Assembly (NCBI GenBank): GCA_021837545.1
Contig: JAKBFR010000006.1
Span: 1 to 44,402, forward strand
DNA length: 44,402 nt
Reading direction: 5' to 3'
Source of the DNA: Bacillota bacterium
GTDB lineage: Bacteria > Bacillota_A > Clostridia > Clostridiales > Clostridiaceae
Below the pieces are notes generated by a model, which was given only the letters and a program-made list of their open reading frames with translations, did no database searches and was not told the DNA's origin. The stretch's first letter is position 1; every line of letters starts with the position of its first letter. The translations under genes were made by a program, and so were the position numbers. Shown in pieces: positions 41,135 to 44,402 of the stretch.

Positions 41135-41548
41135 ATGAAGAGGATATTTGAAAAAATATTTGAAGATTTAAATAAAACTAATGAAAATGATCTTAATACA
41201 GCAAGTTTGGTAGCTATGTCAAAAAAAAATATTGAGGAAGTTACAGATTCTACAGGTTTTGATTTTATTTTTGACAATAATGGTATGTATAAATATATAA
41301 CAAGACAACATGGTTTTGGGAAAAACGTGAACCTTCATGGAAAGATTATAGTTCCAGGAGATGGAGTTTATTCTGTAAACATTCGATCTTCAGATGGTGG
41401 TGGTGGTAAATGGGATAGTATTAGAGTAAATCAAGAAGTATCATGTGTTATAAAAACAAGTTTTTGGCATGAAACAACTATTACAGTTTATATATATTCA
41501 AATAAGCCTAACTGTAATGGACATGTAGTTATAGATTATTCGTTATAA
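41135..41548 (+). CDS. Small protein of unknown function
   Basis: I do not recognise this 137-residue protein. It has a charged helical N-terminus (MKRIFEKIFEDLNKTNEND, about 1-40) without a signal peptide or membrane segment. A beta-rich C-terminal part follows (TGFDFIFDNNGMYKYITR, NLHGKIIVPGDGVYSVNIRS, a GGGGKWDS turn, VSCVIKTSFWHETTITVYIY, NGHVVIDYSL). The alternating hydrophobic pattern suggests a beta-sandwich. The two cysteines are not in a known motif. The SD is good and the frame is clean, so it is probably real. It lies between the two tRNA-Trp copies. Confidence 0.65.
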   Translation: MKRIFEKIFEDLNKTNENDLNTASLVAMSKKNIEEVTDSTGFDFIFDNNGMYKYITRQHGFGKNVNLHGKIIVPGDGVYSVNIRSSDGGGGKWDSIRVNQEVSCVIKTSFWHETTITVYIYSNKPNCNGHVVIDYSL

Positions 41549-41566
41549 GATATATTAATTTAAATC

Positions 41567-41690
41567 ATAGACATATGAAAGAAAAAATAACCAATCAAAG
41601 TAAAGTATATTTTGCGCTAGAAGAGGAAACATGATATGAAATATATTAGCATACTGATTTGTTGTTTTTCAGGAAACATTAACTGTGTCC
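41567..41690. repeat. Full-length copy of the dispersed palindromic repeat
   Basis: The left end ATAGACATATGAAAGAAAAA then ATAACCAATCAAAGTA is roughly complementary to the right end ATACTGATTTGTTGTTTTTC, with a 60-base middle containing ATATTAGCATAC. The ends correspond to those at 8045, 14584 and 36613. Confidence 0.5.
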
Positions 41691-41765
41691 ATATCGACAT
41701 ATTTACTTAATATTGTTATCATATGATTAAGATAAAATTTATTCTGATTTGGAGGAAATAAAAAA

Positions 41766-42146
41766 ATGTTAAAAGTAACGAAAACAGAAAAGGCTCCAGC
41801 AGCTATTGGTCCATATTCTCAAGCAATAGGCTTTGGAGATTTATTATTTACATCAGGACAAATACCTTTAGATCCGTCAACAGGTGAGGTAATAGGTATA
41901 AGTATAGAAGAGCAAGCAACACAAGTTATGAAAAATATTTCAGCTATATTAGAAGTTAATAACATTGATTTTAATAATGTTATTAAAACAACTTGTTTTA
42001 TTGCTAATATGAGTGATTTTGCTAAGTTTAATGAGATTTATGCTAAATATTTCATCAGTAATCCAGCACGTTCTTGTGTAGCTGTAAAGGAGCTTCCTAA
42101 AGCTGTTTTATGTGAAGTTGAAGTAATTGCTTGCAAAAATATATAA
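41766..42146 (+). CDS. ridA: RidA family reactive-intermediate deaminase
   Basis: RidA hydrolyses reactive enamine/imine intermediates from amino acid metabolism to ketoacids and ammonia. The 126-residue protein has KAPAAIGPYSQAIGFGDLLF, TSGQIPLDPSTGEV, the VIKTTCFIANMSDFAKFNEIY stretch and PARSCVAVKELPKAVLCEVEVIA, with the catalytic Arg in P-A-R. Length and motifs are ordinary. SD TTGGAGGAAATAAAAA lies before ATG 41766. It is convergent with the minus-strand oxygenase, separated by a terminator. Confidence 0.96.
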   Translation: MLKVTKTEKAPAAIGPYSQAIGFGDLLFTSGQIPLDPSTGEVIGISIEEQATQVMKNISAILEVNNIDFNNVIKTTCFIANMSDFAKFNEIYAKYFISNPARSCVAVKELPKAVLCEVEVIACKNI

Positions 42147-42190
42147 TTGATTAATTATAAAATAATACATCTTATAATTTCATAAAAAGT

Positions 42191-42234
42191 AAAATGGACT
42201 GTTGCAAAGTTTGCTTTTGCAACAGTCCATTTTT
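42191..42234. terminator. Bidirectional terminator between ridA and the nitronate-type oxygenase
   Basis: AAAATGGACTGTTGCAAA and TTTGCAACAGTCCATTTT form a perfect 18-bp stem. Confidence 0.9.
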
Positions 42235-42243
42235 ATAGAAAAT

Positions 42244-43311
42244 TTAAGCTTTCATTATTTCTGAAACTAATTCATCCATAAGCTCTTTAACAGTAGTCAT
42301 CTTTGTAAGTCTGCTAGCATTTTCTCCGCAGAAGATAAGTCCTTCATCAACATTACCATTTACTGCATTTATTAAAGCTTTACTTATACAGTAAGGAGTA
42401 GTAGCAGGATTACATGGTGTTAAACAGTTGTAGCAATGAGTTATTTTTTCTCTTTCAGTAAGAGTTTTTTTGACAAAAGGAGTTTTAATAGCACGCCCAG
42501 GCATTCCTACAGGGCTTTTTACTATTTGAATATTGTCAATTGAACAATTTAAATATGCATCTTTAAATGCCTGAGAAGCATCACATTCTTCAGTTACTAC
42601 AAATCTTGTCGCCATTTGAACACCACTAGCACCTAATTTAAGATACTTAGCAATATCATATCCATCAAAGACTCCTCCAGCAACTACAACAGGAATTTCT
42701 TTATTATATTTTTCAGCATATTTTTTTGTTTCATCTATTATATCTATAACAGTTTTATCAAAATCAAAATTTTCATCTTCTAATTCTTCTAATTTAAATC
42801 CTAAATGACCACCAGCCTTCGGACCTTCAATTACAATGAGGTCTGGAGCTACATTATTATGTTTATCCCAAAGCTTTAATATTACTTTAGCAGCTTTTAA
42901 AGAAGAAACAATAGGTGCGATTTTTACAGAAGTTCCTTTAACTATTTTAGGCAACATAGTAGGAAGTCCTGCACCAGAAATTATTAAATCAATTCCAGCT
43001 TCTATTGCAGCTTTTATATGTTCTTCATAAAAATTAGTTGCAACCATGACATTGATACCTATTATGCCGTCTGGTGCGTTAGCTTTTGCTAGAGTAATGT
43101 GCTTTTTTAAAGCTCTTAAATTTGATTCTACAGGGTTTTTTATAAAATCATCTTCATTATAACCAAGTTGAGCAGCGGAAATAATTCCAATGCCACCAGC
43201 GTTTGCAACAGCAGAAGCTAATTTAGAAGATGAAACGCCAATACCCATTCCTCCTTGAATAACAGGAATAGGAGCAATTAAATTTCCAATTTTAAGTGAA
43301 TTAAAATTCAT
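42244..43311 (-). CDS. Nitronate monooxygenase / enoyl-ACP reductase II-like FMN protein
   Basis: The 355-residue FMN-dependent TIM barrel is of the NMO/FabK family: VIQGGMGIGVSSSKLASAVANAGGIGIISAA at the N-terminus, GINVMVATNFYEEHI, LIISGAGLPTML, VIEGPKAGGHLGF (the E-G-x-x-A-G-G-H motif with catalytic His), VVAGGVFDGYDIAKYLKLGASGVQMATRF. The C-terminus has a clustered Cys set, CYNCLTPCNPATTPYCI, and a second Cys near LIFCGENASRL. This cluster is usual in a clostridial subgroup and absent from FabK of the fatty-acid operon. The context (ridA) does not fix the substrate. It is a single gene; the promoter faces tRNA-Trp copy 2. Confidence 0.88.
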   Translation of the reverse strand: MNFNSLKIGNLIAPIPVIQGGMGIGVSSSKLASAVANAGGIGIISAAQLGYNEDDFIKNPVESNLRALKKHITLAKANAPDGIIGINVMVATNFYEEHIKAAIEAGIDLIISGAGLPTMLPKIVKGTSVKIAPIVSSLKAAKVILKLWDKHNNVAPDLIVIEGPKAGGHLGFKLEELEDENFDFDKTVIDIIDETKKYAEKYNKEIPVVVAGGVFDGYDIAKYLKLGASGVQMATRFVVTEECDASQAFKDAYLNCSIDNIQIVKSPVGMPGRAIKTPFVKKTLTEREKITHCYNCLTPCNPATTPYCISKALINAVNGNVDEGLIFCGENASRLTKMTTVKELMDELVSEIMKA

Positions 43312-43439
43312 TTTACATATATCCTTTCACGAGAAAATTCGATAATAAAATATTTTGACAATCAAAGTATAATATTATATTACATTATAAAATAATATTA
43401 GTACTTAAACAAGGAGAATTTTAAAAAAGTACTGTTTTT

Positions 43440-43510
43440 ATTAGGAACATGAAATAAAATAATGATTGAAATATACTAGCATATCAACTTGCCATTTTAA
43501 AAAACATGCA
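43440..43510. repeat. Compact copy of the dispersed palindromic repeat
   Basis: TTAGGAACATGAAATAAAAT begins it and TTTTAAAAAACATGCATAAA ends it, with an ATATACTAGCATATCAAC centre. CATGAAATAAAATAATG pairs imperfectly with its right arm. Confidence 0.45.
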
Positions 43511-43603
43511 TAAAATATTATTTAAAATATTTAATTACATAATTATATTGTTTGGTGTGATTAATTCATGTTTAAGATTTAATAAATTTAATTTATATAT
43601 TTA

Positions 43604-43633
43604 TTGACATAAACTATAGATGCGTGATACAAT
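43604..43633 (+). promoter_or_regulatory. Promoter of second tRNA-Trp
   Basis: TTGACA (43604-43609), 18 bases, TACAAT (43628-43633), 12 bases before the tRNA. It is not the same sequence as the promoter of copy 1. Confidence 0.75.
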
Positions 43634-43645
43634 ATGAAATGTCTT

Positions 43646-43720
43646 AGGGGTATGGCTCAACGGTAGAGTAGTGGTCTCCAAAACCATTGATTCTAGGTTC
43701 GAATCCTAGTGCCCCTGCCA
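43646..43720 (+). tRNA. tRNA-Trp (CCA anticodon), copy 2
   Basis: Identical over all 75 bases to copy 1 at 40721, including the encoded CCA. The following terminator (43723-43750) shares its core GTAGTACGTTGTACTAC with the first, but differs outside it. Confidence 0.98.
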
Positions 43721-43722
43721 CA

Positions 43723-43757
43723 AAGGTTGTAGTACGTTGTACTACGGCTTTTTTTTA
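43723..43757 (+). terminator. Terminator of tRNA-Trp copy 2
   Basis: AAGGTTGTAGTAC-GTT-GTACTACGGCTT then TTTTTTATAC. Confidence 0.85.
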
Positions 43758-43814
43758 TACTCTATTAAATTATAATACGCGGATAATCCTCAGGGAAAAC
43801 AGAAACACATAGCT

Positions 43815-43870
43815 TTAAAAACATACTTTATTGTTAGAGTTTCATATATAATAAGAAAGTATGTTTTTAA
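43815..43870. other. Perfect 15-bp inverted repeat in the last intergenic region
   Basis: TTAAAAACATACTTT (43815-43829) and AAAGTATGTTTTTAA (43856-43870) pair exactly with a 26-base loop. Nothing else is found from 43871 to about 44320: there is no clear gene in this 450-base AT-rich stretch, only short fortuitous frames. Confidence 0.5.
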
Positions 43871-44327
43871 ATGTAAAACTGTTATGTAAATTAGATAACA
43901 ATATAATAAGTAATATATGAAGAAATATGATGTAGTTAAAATCATAGATGATATATTTAGTGAAATAGTTAATTTCATGATAAGTAATTAAAGGCTTTTT
44001 AACTTGAGCATAATTATTATCTAAGTTTAGTAATTTTGAATGCATTAAATATTATTTAATCAAAATAAAGTGTAAATACTCATACAAAATCAATTAAGCG
44101 AGTGAACTTATAAGACAACTGCGTCTAGTGTATCAATACATATTAGAAGGAATGAAATAGAGAATAGTATAGAGTAATGTATTTAAAATAGAAAAACAAA
44201 GGGGGGTGTAATAACTAAGGTAACTATATATGTTAAGATAAAAGACGTCGCAAAGAGACATAAACAATTTAAAAAAATTTGATAATAACCCTTCAAAAAA
44301 GGAGTTTGAAAGATTTGAAAAAAGTTG

Positions 44328-44356
44328 TTGACAAGATTAAAACCAAGTGATACACT
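44328..44356 (+). promoter_or_regulatory. Strong promoter, probably of an rRNA or stable-RNA operon beginning beyond the window
   Basis: TTGACA (44328-44333), 17 bases, TACACT (44351-44356), preceded by GAAAAAAGTTG. The AAAAAGTTGTTGACA arrangement is typical of clostridial rrn promoters. The leader GATTGCGACAAGGAAAAAC fits an antitermination leader, but the 16S gene itself is not visible. Confidence 0.55.
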
Positions 44357-44402
44357 AAGTGAGTTGCTTGATTGCGACAAGGAAAAACAAATAGTTACAA
44401 CG

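Noticed and set aside
44232..44280. Frame reading KIKDVAKRHKQFKK, reminiscent of a LacI-type N-terminus
   Set aside because: There is no in-frame start, a stop follows within 20 codons and the HTH core is absent; probably chance.
43721..44320. Short minus-strand frames near the right edge
   Set aside because: AT-rich frames of 60-67 codons without SD or recognisable motifs; they overlap one another and a perfect inverted repeat.

Overview
The window is low-GC, densely coded DNA typical of Clostridium sensu stricto (C. butyricum / C. beijerinckii type). This rests on AT-rich codon use, an rnfCDGEAB Na+/H+-translocating ferredoxin:NAD+ oxidoreductase operon, flavodiiron protein plus rubredoxin, a frameshifted prfB, choline-binding-type wall repeats and strong SD sequences with some TTG starts. 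The species is an inference. The left edge cuts secA; the right edge stops just after a strong promoter that probably belongs to an rRNA or tRNA operon.

Layout. 0-8 kb: secA (3' part), prfB with programmed +1 frameshift, a small membrane protein, a large secreted cell-wall protein, and tex. 8-16.3 kb: oxidoreductase, EamA exporter, a 39-bp tandem hairpin repeat, a ROK kinase, a GNAT acetyltransferase, the DNA-repair pair ogt-nfo, two paralogous DeoR-type proteins (the first without its DNA-binding domain) and a Cof-type HAD phosphatase. 16.4-22.6 kb: an unsaturated-uronate catabolic locus with an AraC regulator, an SDR dehydrogenase (DhuD-like), an RpiB-family isomerase (DhuI-like), an IclR regulator, kdgK and kdgA, followed by the relic of a GH43 glycoside hydrolase. 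Together these would convert 4-deoxy-5-keto-uronate (from pectin or glycosaminoglycan disaccharides) to KDG, KDPG, pyruvate and glyceraldehyde-3-phosphate.

22.8-30.8 kb: a redox and flavin block. A RseC-like Fe-S membrane protein precedes rnfC-D-G-E-A-(intergenic repeat)-B. Then come apbE (the flavin transferase that should flavinylate RnfD and RnfG) and, convergently, a NusG-II-domain protein with a Gx-type (HepS-I-like) membrane protein. 31-36.5 kb: a bacteriohemerythrin lacking one iron ligand, a Cache chemoreceptor, an FMN riboswitch controlling ribU, then flavodiiron protein and rubredoxin. Flavin supply, flavin attachment, ferredoxin-linked energy conservation and O2/NO detoxification thus sit side by side.

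36.7-44.4 kb: a third DeoR regulator, the tsaE-tsaB-rimI operon (minus strand), a TroA/ZnuA-fold lipid- or wall-exported protein without metal-ligand histidines, two identical tRNA-Trp genes 2.9 kb apart, a small unknown protein, RidA, a nitronate monooxygenase-family protein, and the final promoter.

Non-coding structure is unusually rich. It includes two dispersed palindromic repeat families, a structured element present twice in opposite orientations (one copy forms the leader of the uronate operon), many terminators and several operator-like palindromes. I found no CRISPR array, intact transposase, prophage or defence system.
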